A stretch of DNA of 64,000 bases, from NCBI GenBank assembly GCA_031308135.1, contig JAHLJT010002630.1:99286918-99350917 (forward strand), given 5' to 3'. A program made the position numbers and the translations under genes. Of this stretch, positions 46,301-60,300 are shown one piece after another (position 1 is the first letter of the stretch; each line of letters starts with the position of its first letter). The notes below the pieces were generated by a model. It did not search any database. It saw only the letters and a program-made list of their open reading frames with translations, and was not told where the DNA came from. The stretch is from Acheta domesticus (lineage: Eukaryota; Arthropoda; Insecta; Orthoptera; Gryllidae).

Positions 46301-49300
46301 TTTTATGACACTTTTTATGTTGATATTTCCGTCATGAAACTAGTGAGATGACTTTATTATAATTATAAAACTATACTAACATGAAACTCATTTATGGAAG
46401 AAATCATCAATAAATGAATATTAAACATAAATATTTCTGTCAATTAGGTAAAAAGATATATTTAACGACTTGTTTATTTAAATAATGTTACTATGTTTAA
46501 CATTAATCTACAGTTTTTGTGTTTGGGGTTTCTCTCTTACTTTTCAGATGTTTTCCTACGTTGAAAAATTTTAATATGTAGAGTTTTATGTTGTTTTTCA
46601 ATCATTGTCAAACTGGTTGTGAAACTCATAAAAACACATCACCTCACTGGCTAGTGGCTGCATCCGAACTTCTCGCAGACTCTTTCAGCGCACAATGCGT
46701 CACAGCCCAGAGTACTACACTGCGATTTTTCTAACTCTGCCTTTCAAGCCCCAATGGCCACGATGGAGTAACACATGGCATTTCACGTCTTTCCCGGTCT
46801 GCCGCTAGAAGTCGCATGATCGCAAGCACTGCTAGATACACTCGCGATCATGCGATATCTAGCGGCACGACTGAGAAAGATGCAAAATACCGTGCCATAT
46901 TTCATCGTGAAGACGGGCCTTGAGAGACAAAGTTTAAAAAATCGCGGTATAGGTCTATCTGACACCCTCGCATGACCTTGAGCAATTCGGTTCTGGTGAA
47001 GGGGTTACGATTGCCAACGCGAGGCAGGGAGAGGCGTTGATTGAAGCCATGCCCTTACACCTACCCACGCTTACAGAGTCGGGAGAGAGGGAATTCCCCG
47101 ACGGCCTACGCCGTGCGAGACAGATGACCTCAAGGTCGAATTCTACGATAACAGGGGGAGCCCATTTCCTTCACTGTGCGGCCACGTGTGAAACACATAA
47201 CATAGACAGAGATATTAAAACAGACTTGCAGATGCATTCATTCCAATAAGAGTATCTCCCGTCTCTCTGCGAACTGCATTAAACTGACAGAAATTCCGTT
47301 TTATGAAGTTTTTTTCGCCTTGCAGGACATGAAAAACCGTTCCGTTTCCGCGTTGGACAGATTCCGTTTTATGCCGTGTAAAGATGCCATTTAACTTCGC
47401 GGGCGGGAGAAATTTTCCGGTTGAGGCAGGTTTCCGGCTTGGACAGGTTCCGGTTTAGACAGATTTTACTGTATTATATAAAAATGGAGATGAGGAAAAG
47501 CATCATAAATATATAAATGTAGCCATCTGCAATTCTTTTATTTAGCCTCCCCTCTGTTAATTTCCATGTAATCTTTCATCACCGTTTCTCAGTAGTATAC
47601 ATATGTGTTGTACGTTACCTTCCCTTTGTCAATTGTAAACCTGACTAGAGTATTTGTATAATTCTTAATTTTGCTACATGTCATTGTATTAATGTATTCC
47701 TTTTTGTAATTTGTAACCGAAACATTTGTTAAAATTTAATCTGCTTTCAAATTTCGGTTTCTCTTCATGTCGTAGGCTAATACTTTATTTCTGGGTTGGT
47801 CGCGTAAATACAGGCAACACACATGGAAGAAGTATTGCATTAATTCAACTTTGCACTCATTCTGTCAGAGACTCATAGTCGTAATTCATGTCAGGTATGG
47901 TCAATAACGTGTACACGTTTCTTTATTTTGCACATGTATTAGTGCTGAGGCTGTGAGTATAGCATGAGGCGTTTTGGGAGAGCTTCTGAAATCACAGGGT
48001 GGCAAGCCTGCTACGAGCTTTTAATCCATTGACACAAGGGAAAATCTGAAAGACGAGGCGTGTTTAAGAGTTATTAGTATACTTCAGTGTAAGTCTCATT
48101 GAGTAATGAAGAAATTGTGAATATTCACCCCGTCGGCGCGAGGAGAAAGCGCTTTTTTCACTTTTTAGTTCGTTTAGCGGGCGCACGCGTTTTGGCGCGG
48201 TGCAAAACTCTCGTCCACGGAGAAGGCAACCCGAGTCCCCAACTCCACGTAATCTTACAACCTTCGCGTCACTCGACACACACGCGTTTAACAGCTTCTC
48301 TACTGACTAATCAAAAGGCTGGGAAACCGCTGCTGCTGCGTTTTCCAAACTATGCTCATTTTGCGTCTCAAACGGAACTTCGTTTATTTCTAAGAACTGG
48401 CTACAAGGCAGGGAGCGGTCTGCGAAATGCCAGGGAGCTGGCGCCATCTAGCATTGGGGGCTCTATGTATGTGCTCTCAACACACTCAGCAGAATTCAAA
48501 GTACACGATACTGCAAGTATTACAAAGTATGAAAACACAGAGAGGCACACCAAAATATCTGCCAAATCCAGGACACAGGAAAAGTCAGATCATCACAGCA
48601 AAATTCTGATGTGGAAATGGGATGTTAGGAAACTTCTTTCGGAAGACAGATGGCAGAATCTGATGGCAAGAAGAAGAAACAATGGAACGTAATTGAATGT
48701 GTGCAAGAAAGAAAAACAAACCAGAAAAAGACAGAGCAAATACTAGACAGAGGAGAGGGGAACACATTTTGAGACTTATAGAAGAAAGACGAAACCAGGA
48801 AATAAAATAGGCACAAATATTTTAATTTTTTTTCTTTTTGAGGCTTTAGGTAATAACATGATACTTGCACTTACTCACCGTCTACTGCTGAAATGTGTCT
48901 GAATAAATGATAAGCTTTCTCTCATTTCTCTATAGAACATAACTTCCGGATAATCGGAAGCACCAAATGTCTGCCAGTCATTAGCACCATAGAATACTGC
49001 ATAACGTTCCCTTGTATTATTTCTGAAAAGTTCTGAAAACTCTTTATCACTGTAGAAACTCCGTAAAGACATTTTCGGTAGAATATCTTGCACTTCTGGC
49101 ACGAGTTCGTCTCCGGGTATTAACAAAGTAATCTTCTCATTAGCCAGCTGCTCGAATGTGTTTATCTGTGCTTCATGTTCTGGATTCGTAATAAGGTCAA
49201 ACAAGCGGCCCTAGAACAGAAAATTCACTACCCATAAACACTGATGAGTAGAGCTCAGATTTTCATGACATAAAATCAGCAAAATATCCAAGGATTTATG

Positions 49301-52300
49301 GCCTAAAACGTTTATAAATAATATTTATCGTTGTATTATACGTGCGCAAATAATCTTCTCCCCCATACTTCATATACAGTTTTCACTGTTTTTTGACCAA
49401 ATAAATCAAATCAAATATTTTTATATTATAACAATGAAAAATAAAATATGACTTTCAATATGTTTTCTTAAACGCATCCTTGACCTCCTGTACCAGTAGA
49501 GGGGATCACAAGCACAAAATAAATTTAAGACTGCGGAGAAGGGATGTGGGGAAATTTTCTTTTGCAAATCGAACGATAACGCAATGGAATAGATTACCTG
49601 CAAAAACCTTTTAACCCTTTCCTCAAAGCGTTCAACAGTTTAGGAAATTAATTTGAGGTATTTTTAAGTAAATGAGGGAGAATAGTGGGTTATATAGCGG
49701 TACATAAGTGTTCCCTTGTGAAATGAGGTGTCATACAGTGAACAGCGGAGAAATAAAGAATGAAGTGTTTTATAGATCTTAGTGAAGTGAAGTGCAGTGG
49801 GGTCCTAATTGTTTAAACATTCAGCGCGGAGTTAGATTGAAGAAGTTTTTTCTCTTAATGTAATTCAATGTTTAATGAATCAGTCAGTTATTATTTTAAT
49901 TTTACTATTATTATTACTATAATTATTATATAATTTGTTATTTATTATTATTATTATTCCTCCGTATTACGACTACAGATGTTTTAGCTCGACCAACTTG
50001 ACAGTGATGTTTACAGGAGCGCGCCACCGTCTGTGTTTAAAACCGAAACGACAGAGACGGAGATAAAAGATTACTCAATACCAAAATTAAAATGGTACCG
50101 TGCCAAACTATTGCGAAAGAAAGAGCGATTCATTTTGTTGCAAATCTAGAATCTTTCTAATGAATATATTAACTATATCTGGACAAGTCTGCACCTCATA
50201 TTGGAAGAAATAAAAGTATACTTTTCTCTGCAAAACGATTCAAAATTTTGAAACTAATTCTTTCGATGAGCAGTAACATTCATATAAATCGTTTATTTTA
50301 ACTTAAGTAGTTTCTCAGAATTTACACCAAATAAAATTATTTTTTATGTAAGGAGTTACTACCACCATAATGGAGAATATGGTAGATGCTTATGACAGTA
50401 AAGTTAATGTTTTGGTACTTTATTGCATACCTAACAAACTGTCTAAAGCCTATGGAAAAAAGATGAATAAAGGAGAATACAAAACGTTTAAATTCAATGA
50501 ATAGGTATTAAAAATTCAATATAAATAGAGCTTTTTATAATAGTCTTGTACTAGAACGATGAAAAGTAAAGAAAGCAACTAAAGGGACAAAAATAAAACA
50601 GTCAGTGCAAATCTTGCATGATGTGTCTCTGAAGTTATATTTTATCAGCTGATTCACAACCTCTATGAAGGAGGCTATGGTGATTCAGTAGGAGCAGTCT
50701 CTGAACTCGCTTCCCGTTCCTGGCGACTTTTGTTAGTTAAATTGACTGTACAGACCCGTGTTTTCACTGTTAGTTCCACGACGCGCCGCAATCGCAGCCT
50801 TCATTCTTCGTTTGGTCGAGTTATATGAGTCGACTGGGCATAAAATCTACTCCAGGTTGCAACCAGCTACCTAAGGAGCAGATCTAGGGACTGTTTGTGC
50901 CTCTACAATACTTTGCGCAAAATGTGAGCTGTGCCATATAAAGCAATTTCTTGCACTTCCCAGTCTTTTGAATTACCTGGGAGTTTAGACAAGTTCTTAC
51001 ACAAATTTTGCGGAACAAATCCCAGAGCTCCGATAACTATCGGGACGACCTGTGCTTTAACGCCCCACATTCGGCTGATCTCGATTTCCAAACTCTTGTA
51101 TTTAAGACGTTTCTCTGCCTCCTTGGTAACGACGTTTTGATCGCAAGGTACAGCAACATCGATAAGTAAACACGATTTTTTCACCAAATCCCGGATAACT
51201 ATATCCGGTTTGTTTGCCGCTATCGTGCGATCAGTTTGAATTTGTTGGTCGTACAATATCGTACACAATCCAACAGACGTCACCGGTTTTGGTGAATGTT
51301 CGTACCACTTGGGGCATGTGTTTGGAACTTCGAGGGCGGTACAGATCTGCCAGTGGAGGTAGCTACACACCCTGTCATGTCGTTTCAGGTATTCGGTCTT
51401 TGCTAGGATTGGACAAGCTGAGACAATATGATCGATGGTTTCTACGTGTTCTTGAGAAATGCGGCATTTATCATCTTGGGAAATTTTGAGAACCGTTTTA
51501 TCATAATGTGGTGTTCTCGATACCTGATCTTGGGCAGCTATTACAAGTGCTTCCAATTCTGGCTTCATTCTTCCCCTTTTAAGCCACATAAATGATTGAT
51601 CTTTATGGATCTGCACCTTGTCCATTCTTTTTAGGTATTGTCCGTGGAGTGGTTTGTCTCTCCACGATTTCTTTAACATTTTTTGTGTCTCACACTTCAT
51701 GTTTAGCAGCATCAGAAGTTCAGTGTCTGTGTTATTCGACGTGTCTTGCCTAGTTTTCTTCGCAAAGCTTCTTGCTACACTAACAATGCCTCTGTTTCCC
51801 ATTCTTCGGTCAGATTTCATGACCTGCCTCATTAGAGGGTCATCTTGATGGCTGACTACATACTTCCCCAACCCGACTATTGCGTTGGGCCAGGAGGCCT
51901 CAATTTGTCTGAGGCCTCTTCCTCCTTCTTTACGTGACACAAAGTCTATGTATATCAGCTTGAGGGTGGGAAACATGATGCATTGTTAGCAGTTTTCCGG
52001 TTTTTCGATTCATGGTGCGAATTTCTTGCTCAGTCCAGTCCACTAGTCCAAAACTGTATTCGGCTACAGGTACCGCCAAACTACCTATTGCAGATATTTT
52101 ATTTCTGGAATTCAGAGCGGACTGCAGGACCAATCTCACTCTCCTATAATACTCCCTACGAATTCTCTCTTTCATTCTGTCATTCGAGATGGTTTCACAT
52201 CCTTCAATGCCCAGATATTTGTAAGTTTTACCTGGCTCAAGATCTTGAATCACAGTGTGCGTATCAATTTCAGTGTTCTCAGACGTTGTGAGTTTCCCTC

Positions 52301-54273
52301 TTTTTAAATTGATTTTTGCACACTTGTCAAGACCAAACTTCATGCAGATGTCATTGCTAAAGTCATTCACGACAGACAGCATTTGGGAGAGAATCGCTTC
52401 ATTCTTAGCAAACACTTTCAGATCATCCATGTAAAACAAATGTGATACTGGCCTTTCATCACCATGGAGCTTAAAACCAATGTCAGCTTGCGACAACTGT
52501 CTCGATAATCAAACTAATCCCAAACAGCAGAGGGGATAGTGAATCTCCTTGAAAAATACCCCTGTTAATCTGAATACTTCTGTTTTCTACTGCTTCCTTT
52601 CTGCTCTGTATTAGTAACCTGGAACTCCACGACTTCATGCTAGCCTTGCAAAATTCAATAAGTCTAGGATGAAATCGATAGATCTCCAGGGTCTTCAAAA
52701 TACAATCGTGTGGTACACTATCAAAGGCCTTTTGGTAGTCAATCCAAGCCATGCTCAAATTACGTTTGCGTTTCTTTACATCATTCAAAAGGACTTTATT
52801 CAGAAGCAAGATTTCCTTACAGCCATAAGAGCCTTTACGACATCCTTTTTGTTCAGCTGGCATTAGATGATTCTTATCTAGGTGTGTATACATTTTGTCA
52901 GCTATGGCTGCAGTGATAACTTTGTACAGTACTGGCAGACAAGTAATTGGCCTCTAGTTCTTCGCCAAAGAGCTGTCTCCCGCTTTGGATAGCAAATACG
53001 TGATGCCACGTGTGAGCCATTCCGGGAGTTCCTTTGGGTTTTCTAAAATTTTATTAACAGCCTTTGCTAGATGAGAATGTATTGCTGTTAATTTCTTAAT
53101 CCAATAAATCTGGATCTTATCAATCCCGGGGGACTTCCAGTTTCCCATGTTCTTAATTGCTTGGAAGAGGTCCTCTTCCGAGAATTGGTGAACATCTTCC
53201 ACTGTTTCTACAAGTTCATCGGCAGCATCAACTTCAGATTGAAACCAAGATGCGTCTTTGTTGTAGGATCTGCTCTCCTCCCAGATTCCTGCCCAAAATG
53301 CTTCCACGTCGTCTTTTGAAGGAGTAACAGCTTTGCCATTCTGTTTTTGAGTCAGATTGCGATAAAATCTCTTCGCGTCTGTTTCAAACAACCGGTTCTG
53401 TACACGGAAATCTATTCTACGTTTGTAACGTCTAATTCTTTGAGCCCATGCTTGAATTTTCTCTTTTAGCTTCTCAACTACAATTAGCCTGATGGTGTCA
53501 TTTTCAATTTGGTATTTTTGTTCAACATATTTTTCGCAACATATTTTTCGTAAAAGCACCACATCACCTCCTTTAATTCATCCAGGGTCCATCTCTGACG
53601 ATGGCTTCGAGCTACTGCCGGCTCTAGGTCCCTGGGACTAACACCCGTGGGATGGCCAGACGTCGACAAGGTGACATTGGCTCGGTTTCTGAGCAGGTAT
53701 GGGACATTGGTAGAACAAGGCACGTTAAGATTCATTACATTGCTTGTTCTATCCATTTTGCTCATTGGTTTGAATTGAAGATTCGCAGGACGCAAGTTCG
53801 AGTTCACAGATCACACTTAACCCTCGGGTTGTTTCCTGCCATCCGTTACTGCAACCCACAGTGTCCTCGGGGCATCCCCCCGTAGGGCCCAGCTAGGGGT
53901 CCCTCCGATCGCCAGTCGGCATTACTAAACCCTACGGGATTTTCACTAACTGCTGAAGGCAGCCTCCTTCGCTGGCTAATGCAAGGTTCTGGCCTCCACT
54001 CTAATCAGTGGCCTGGTGTGCCAACCCAGTTTCTCTCCTGTACCCTCTATGGGCCGACAACAGGAAGTCCAAAGGTTCATGACCCTTCCCTCTCAACTTA
54101 CTACCCACTCTCCTCAAAATGGAGTACTTCTTCGTCGGACCCCTCACCTTCAACTTATTCAGCACTGGAGGCCCTACCAGTAGCTAGGCTATAACTGACA
54201 TAGCTCTCAGGCTCATGGGGGTACTCAAGCTCCACCACCAACTGCAAGGTCGTGTACTCCCTAGGTGGAGTTA

Positions 54274-54318
<45 letters not shown>

Positions 54319-57300
54319 TACTGAGAGACTGTATTTTTATGTTTTTGTAATTAGCTGCCACTGGTTTATACCCAATAAATAAAAAAATTATATAACATAA
54401 ATACAACATTCACTACAGGGAAGGATAATACTTATTTTGGTAGTCTTTGAAACTAACAAGCACATCATTTTTTGTGCACGTGTCTTAAAACATGAACAAA
54501 AGTAGAATAAATCCTATCCAAATTAATCTTGAAAATTACTTGAACATTACATAAATGTAACTTCATTATTTGTGCACGTCTTCTGAATTTCAGTGGGAAA
54601 TATAGTTATTCAAATTATCTTTTTCCATATTATCGCGGCAAAAAGTATTATTCTTTCATGAAGAACATGAGGGTTCAGGGCAGGAATTTATAGCTAATTT
54701 ACCTTTCAAAATATATTTTATTTTATAGGAGCGAATATTTTGTCAACAAAACTTGAAAAAAAACGCTCTTTTCTGTATTCAAAATTCGACTAGAATATGG
54801 TTTAGGATAGATATCACAGAATTATGAAAACGTGCACAAAATTCACTTCTCCCCATAGCTCGTCACACACAGTTTTTAACTGTTTTTGAAGTAAATAAAT
54901 AAATAAACAATCTGAAAATATTCCAACCATCTCTCACAAGGGAATGCCACGATTTGACATATCGAAACATACCCTCATATTTACTTTCCCGAACGTACGT
55001 ATACACGGAGTGATATACGTAGTATAGGGAAAGTTATGTAATGCTGCGCGAAAAAATGGCCAATTTTCGGCGGAAAAAATTAATTGCCGGGCCGTGAAAA
55101 CGAATAAGTGAATAAAACCAGTTGCTAAATTAAGAAAAAAAATCCCCTAACACGTGGTGTAGCCAGAAACCCTGTTTTCTAGGTCCTTGATACCGAAAAC
55201 CCAATTGAAAGGAAAACGTCCGTCTGTCCGTCCGTCTGTCTGTTTGTCCGTCTATGAACACTGCTAGCGCCTAAACCATACGTACGATTTCTTCCAAAAT
55301 AGATATTCCCGGTCGATCTGATTCTAGTCAAAGCTTTGAGATTTTGAAAAAGATTCTTCAAAATTTTGGGGTACTTTATATGAATATTATTTGTGGTTTT
55401 TGAGCGCGCTACTTTTTAGAAAACCATTTATTGTGATTTGGTTCCCCACCATTTCGAGACAAAGTGATTTCATTAAAACGGAAATGAGGGCTAACCTGGT
55501 AGGCGGCGGCGACGATGACGGCGGAGGCGAGCAGCGCGGCGGCCAGCTGCAGGCGCTGCGGCGTGGCGCGCACCCTGTCCTGCGGGGCGCCCCCGCATGA
55601 GGAGAAGGCGGGCAGCGCGGCGGCGGCGCTGGCGGCCAGCGACTCGCCCGCCACCACGCGCCACGCCAGCGCGTACGCCACCGTCGTCCCCAGCAGCGCC
55701 AGCCAAATACGAGGGGAGAACACGCGCAGCGGCAGCGACCACGCCGGCAGCGGCGCCGCACTCGGCACAAGCACAATGTAGCGATCCATTTCTCCGGACG
55801 ACACAATGTCCATCAAATGTGAGGAACCTAGCGTGGCGACCATGTACTTAAAGTAGAGTGGCACCAATTCAATTTTTCCGATAACCAACATTTTTTTCCA
55901 TGTATTCACCGGAACGTTGAATAGCCATCTAGCAAATAAAATGTTTTATTTAATATGGTCCTGCTTGAGTACATGATAAATCTCAGTAATACAGGCAATT
56001 AGTAAAATAAAACTAGAAATACATCAATGACATACGCTCACAAGAAAACCTTTCGCAAACCCGAAGACTTGACCCATGTTAGTTGAATCCGAATCTTAGG
56101 CCAAAATTGGGTCATCGCCCTTCTATTTTAATCGCGAAAAAACACTGTAATATTGAATTTTTTGTTTTTGGGGATAATTGTCACAACCAAAGACTTGACA
56201 TATGTTTCTAGACGCGCGAAAACCGAATCTGAAGCCAGAATTGCGTCATCAATAGTCATTTCTTTAATCGCGAAGAAACACCGTAAATTGTATTCACCAA
56301 AACGACATCCTGCGCAAACAGCGTGCGCGTTGAGAGAACAGACGAACTCTAATGTCCGCAAGGACATTACTCCTGCTGCTATGTCAGAGACGGAGCCACT
56401 CCGAAAGGAGGTCTCTGAACTGAAACGACAGGTTTCAAACATCTCTACACTCATACAAACTCTCTGCGCTCAAGTGACCGCCTACAATGGCAGAGCACTT
56501 AACACAAGAGAGGCACCAGAACCCGCCCTTTCGCTGGAGCTTTCTGGAACGACAATGGACGCTCCGGTTGTATGGACCCAGGAGATCTGCGTCTTATAGT
56601 TATTCTGCAATAAACATCACATCGATGTTCTTTTATTGCAGGAAAAAATACTCTTAAGCGCTGACAATCTGGAGCTAAATGGCATGTTCCCGCTGGAGAT
56701 TTCTGGAACGTCAATGGACGCTCCGGTTGTATGGACCCAGGAGATCTGCGTCTTATAGTTATTCTGCAATAAACATCACAACGATGTTCTTTTATTGCAG
56801 GAAACATACTCTTAAGCGCTGACAATCTGGAGGTAAATGGCATGGCTATCCACCGCGCAGACCGTGATGCTAGTCATCGCGGAGACGGTGTAGCGGTTGC
56901 TGATACCTTATTGCCCGGCAGCTTTATCTCGCCTTGAGAGGCTTGAAGCGACAGCGATTGCAGTGAACACGATGGAAGGCGAAGTTCCACATACCTTTCA
57001 CCAAATCATCCTTTCATTGAAGTAGATTTTGAGACAGTGTTCTCCCTAGGTACTCGCGCGATCATGGCGGGTGATCTGAATGCCAAGTGCGAAGAATGGG
57101 GATGTAACATCACAAACAGCAACGGAAACTTACTTGTAAGATTCCTACTGTCACACAACACTGCTGTGACACTCATCCCGCCCTACATACCTACCCGTTT
57201 CTCCTCTGACCCCCGCCTCCGACCCGAAATCGTAGATGTGGCACTGACATCTGGGAATATTCAAGTCACCACTCCCAAACCCATTCCTTTCTCCCTTTCC

Positions 57301-60300
57301 GATCACGGGCCCATTACCTTCGCTGTTCCCTGTTCAACAGGCTACAGCACAGAAGTACAAGGACACACTAGATCAGAGTTCTGCGCGCCCCCTTTTGCGG
57401 AAACGGTTGAAAGTTCTCAGGAAGAAACTCGATATCGAGTCCTTCACTCAATGCGTGAGAAAGCTATCTTTTAACGAAGCCTATCAAGCCTTTCAAACCA
57501 GCGAAGCACCAATTACGCTTATACAACTAGCTCGTCATGCCCTCACTATAGGACAAAGAAGACAAGCACTTCCCTCGAATATTTTGAGGGCACAGTGCAA
57601 CACACTCCAACACAAACTCAGTCACTACAAAACCAAATACAAAAGCCGATTGGGCTACTCACAATGGCCAGACACAAATCTACACCAGCCACTTACACAT
57701 AGCAGTAAAACGCGAAATGCAATTACACAAAAGTACACCAACTTTCGGCTAAACCGAAAAAAAACAATACAAAACGGAGCGCCCGCTCTGTCCAAGTCAC
57801 TCGCATGCTTCTTCCGACGTGCCACCGGCCTGTCCTGACCGGCACCCGGTCGTATCCGAGTACGCAACAACAAGGGCGGACGAGGACGGAACCCGCCCTC
57901 ACGTCCTGAGACGAGGCACTAAAGACCCTTAGCCCTACGGTGGCCTTGTTCCACAGCGGGAAATTTAGTTAATGCCTTATTTTACGTGGCGAGACTCGGG
58001 CCATCAGGCCACGTAAATGACACGCATCTGTCCACGCAAATTTCACTACGCTCCTTTCACCACCTACAAAGAAGGTATTATCTCGGGCGACGAAACAGGC
58101 GATTTGAATTAGCTCAGAGACGTCATTTAGGCTTGAGGATCTTTTACATGCAGTAAATCTACTAACATGGGATAGCCGGCTTTACTTCCCCTCCGAAAGA
58201 AGGCGTACGAAGGATTTTTTCGCCCTGAAAAATCCACGGCTTCGATCGGGTTTGAACCAGCGAACTTGGGTATGACAGTCCGGTATGCTAACCGTTTCAC
58301 CATCGAATCCGTCTGACTTCCAACTTACCCCTTTGCAGTCGTAGGGCGTGACTGACATGCCACCAGAGGCGAATCTACGGTATGGCAAACACGGCACGTG
58401 CCATGGGCGCCACTCACAAGAGGCGCTATTTAGAGTATTCCGGGTAAAATAAATAAGAACCTTAAATTGAAGTTTCCTGACAGGGGCGCAAATTCTATGC
58501 CTGACATGGGCGCCTGAATACCTAGATACGCCTCCGCATGCCACCCATGAATGCGCTCTGCGGTCGGAGGTTTCTGAGCACCGCGAGGTCCTACAACTCC
58601 TAAGGCATTTCTAGGACGACGATGGAAAAAGGCTGCACATCTGGAAGCCGATACTCGGCATTCTCCCTTTCCAGCTCGCTCTCACATTATTGCCTCAACA
58701 TTGTTTACAAATAGAATAGTAACCAGGATCTATTCAACAATGAAAACTATATTTACATACCAGGAAAATACGTCGGCATCTGTGGCAAGTCCTACGAGTT
58801 GTAGGACGTGTCACATTACACACTGCTACGAGCTAGTAGCCATTATTCTCGTGGCATCTCTGACATGCCATTCGACTTGTAGGGGCTGTATTATGCTCGT
58901 TGCTTAACGTCGATATACACGGTACAGTTTTCGTGCAGATTCTCGTACAGTTTCTGTATAGGAACGTCAAGATCTCAAACTGAACGTATAAAAGCCAAAA
59001 AGTAGCGCATACTCGGTCTATACCAGACTTTACGCTTTCTCCATGAATCACCACGAGTCGGTGCTAGGGTGGCTACCGGGAAACAACTGAATTGCGCCGT
59101 CCGTGTACTTTCAGTGATGGTATTTCTGTGCGTGCGTTTTGGCTGTGATATTGATTTAGTATTAATTAACCATGAGGAGTATAGAGATTAAAAACAGGAA
59201 GGCAGGGATAAGGAAAAACGTAGTTTATCACAATATATAACTTCATACAATTGACACACCTAACCACAAAATCGACATGGCCGATTACCGTTAGTGAACG
59301 ATTCTGCCGCTAGAGGCGCTGGAGTCAAACTATGCTTTCTACACGAAAAATTACGAACATGTTCATAATTTTCTCATGTAGAAAGCGTAAAGTCTGAACT
59401 ACATAGAGAATCTGAAAACTGTACCATGTATATCGGCCTTTAGGAGTGCAAAGGGTTAAGCTGCCACCGGCGGGTGAGCTTCTCACCGCACCGTGCGAAT
59501 AGGAGGTTGCCTGCAGTCAACGCCACGTTTAACCAATCGCGTACTATGCTCGCACTTTTTCTTGATCCTCCAGCTCCCTAGTTCTCGCTCAGCCCGGCAC
59601 AGCACGGCTCGGCACAAAACATGAGCCCCACTCGGAACGTCACGGCTCAGTTTGCAGTGCTGCTCACCTTCTTCCTTTATAATTCGGACTTCTCAGTATT
59701 CGCTCTCTCTTTCTAACGACCTCTGCGTAACGTGCACCTTCTCGTTAACCAATAATTTCTATAATTATTAATTATTTCTTCAGAATTTAAAAAAACTTGA
59801 ATTGTTTCCATTGCTATCTAGTCCAAGACGCACTTTTAACGCTGAGTTTTCTGTGGATGTTGACAGCACTGCACTGCCGTGACGTAAACAGAACCTGCCT
59901 CCCCTCGCACCCCCGCTGTGGAGTAGCAAGAAAAAGTGCGCGTATAGTATATCGTACGGCAAGAACGCAGTAATACGAGGAATTCCTTTGCTTCGTTGAT
60001 TTTGTTTTGCTGTTAAAGTTTCCTTGTTTATAGTTTGTGGAAATTACAGTTAAACGAAAACATTTTCTGTTAGACATCGCAACCTGGATCCTGCAAATAC
60101 AACCCGATGGAATCGGGAAGGGGCGTTGGGTTTATGGAGAATATTTGAAAGAAAATGAGGTGACGAATTCGATTTAAAAATGAATCCAACTGAGATGTTC
60201 GTATAGAATAAACCATTTAAATAAAACTTAGTACTACTTCTTCTACTTACGACATCATCTAATCTCAATAAAGGAAGGGCGACTTCAAAATGGAGCCGTT

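Noticed and set aside
48099..48692. 197-codon plus-strand frame
   Set aside because: No recognisable domain, no splice or promoter context, located inside an IR intron in moderately GC-rich DNA. Left as unassigned.
55387..55851. Arg/Ala-rich frames on both strands at the IR TM exon
   Set aside because: Shadows of the GC-rich exon; only the frame with TM1 and TM2 is supported.
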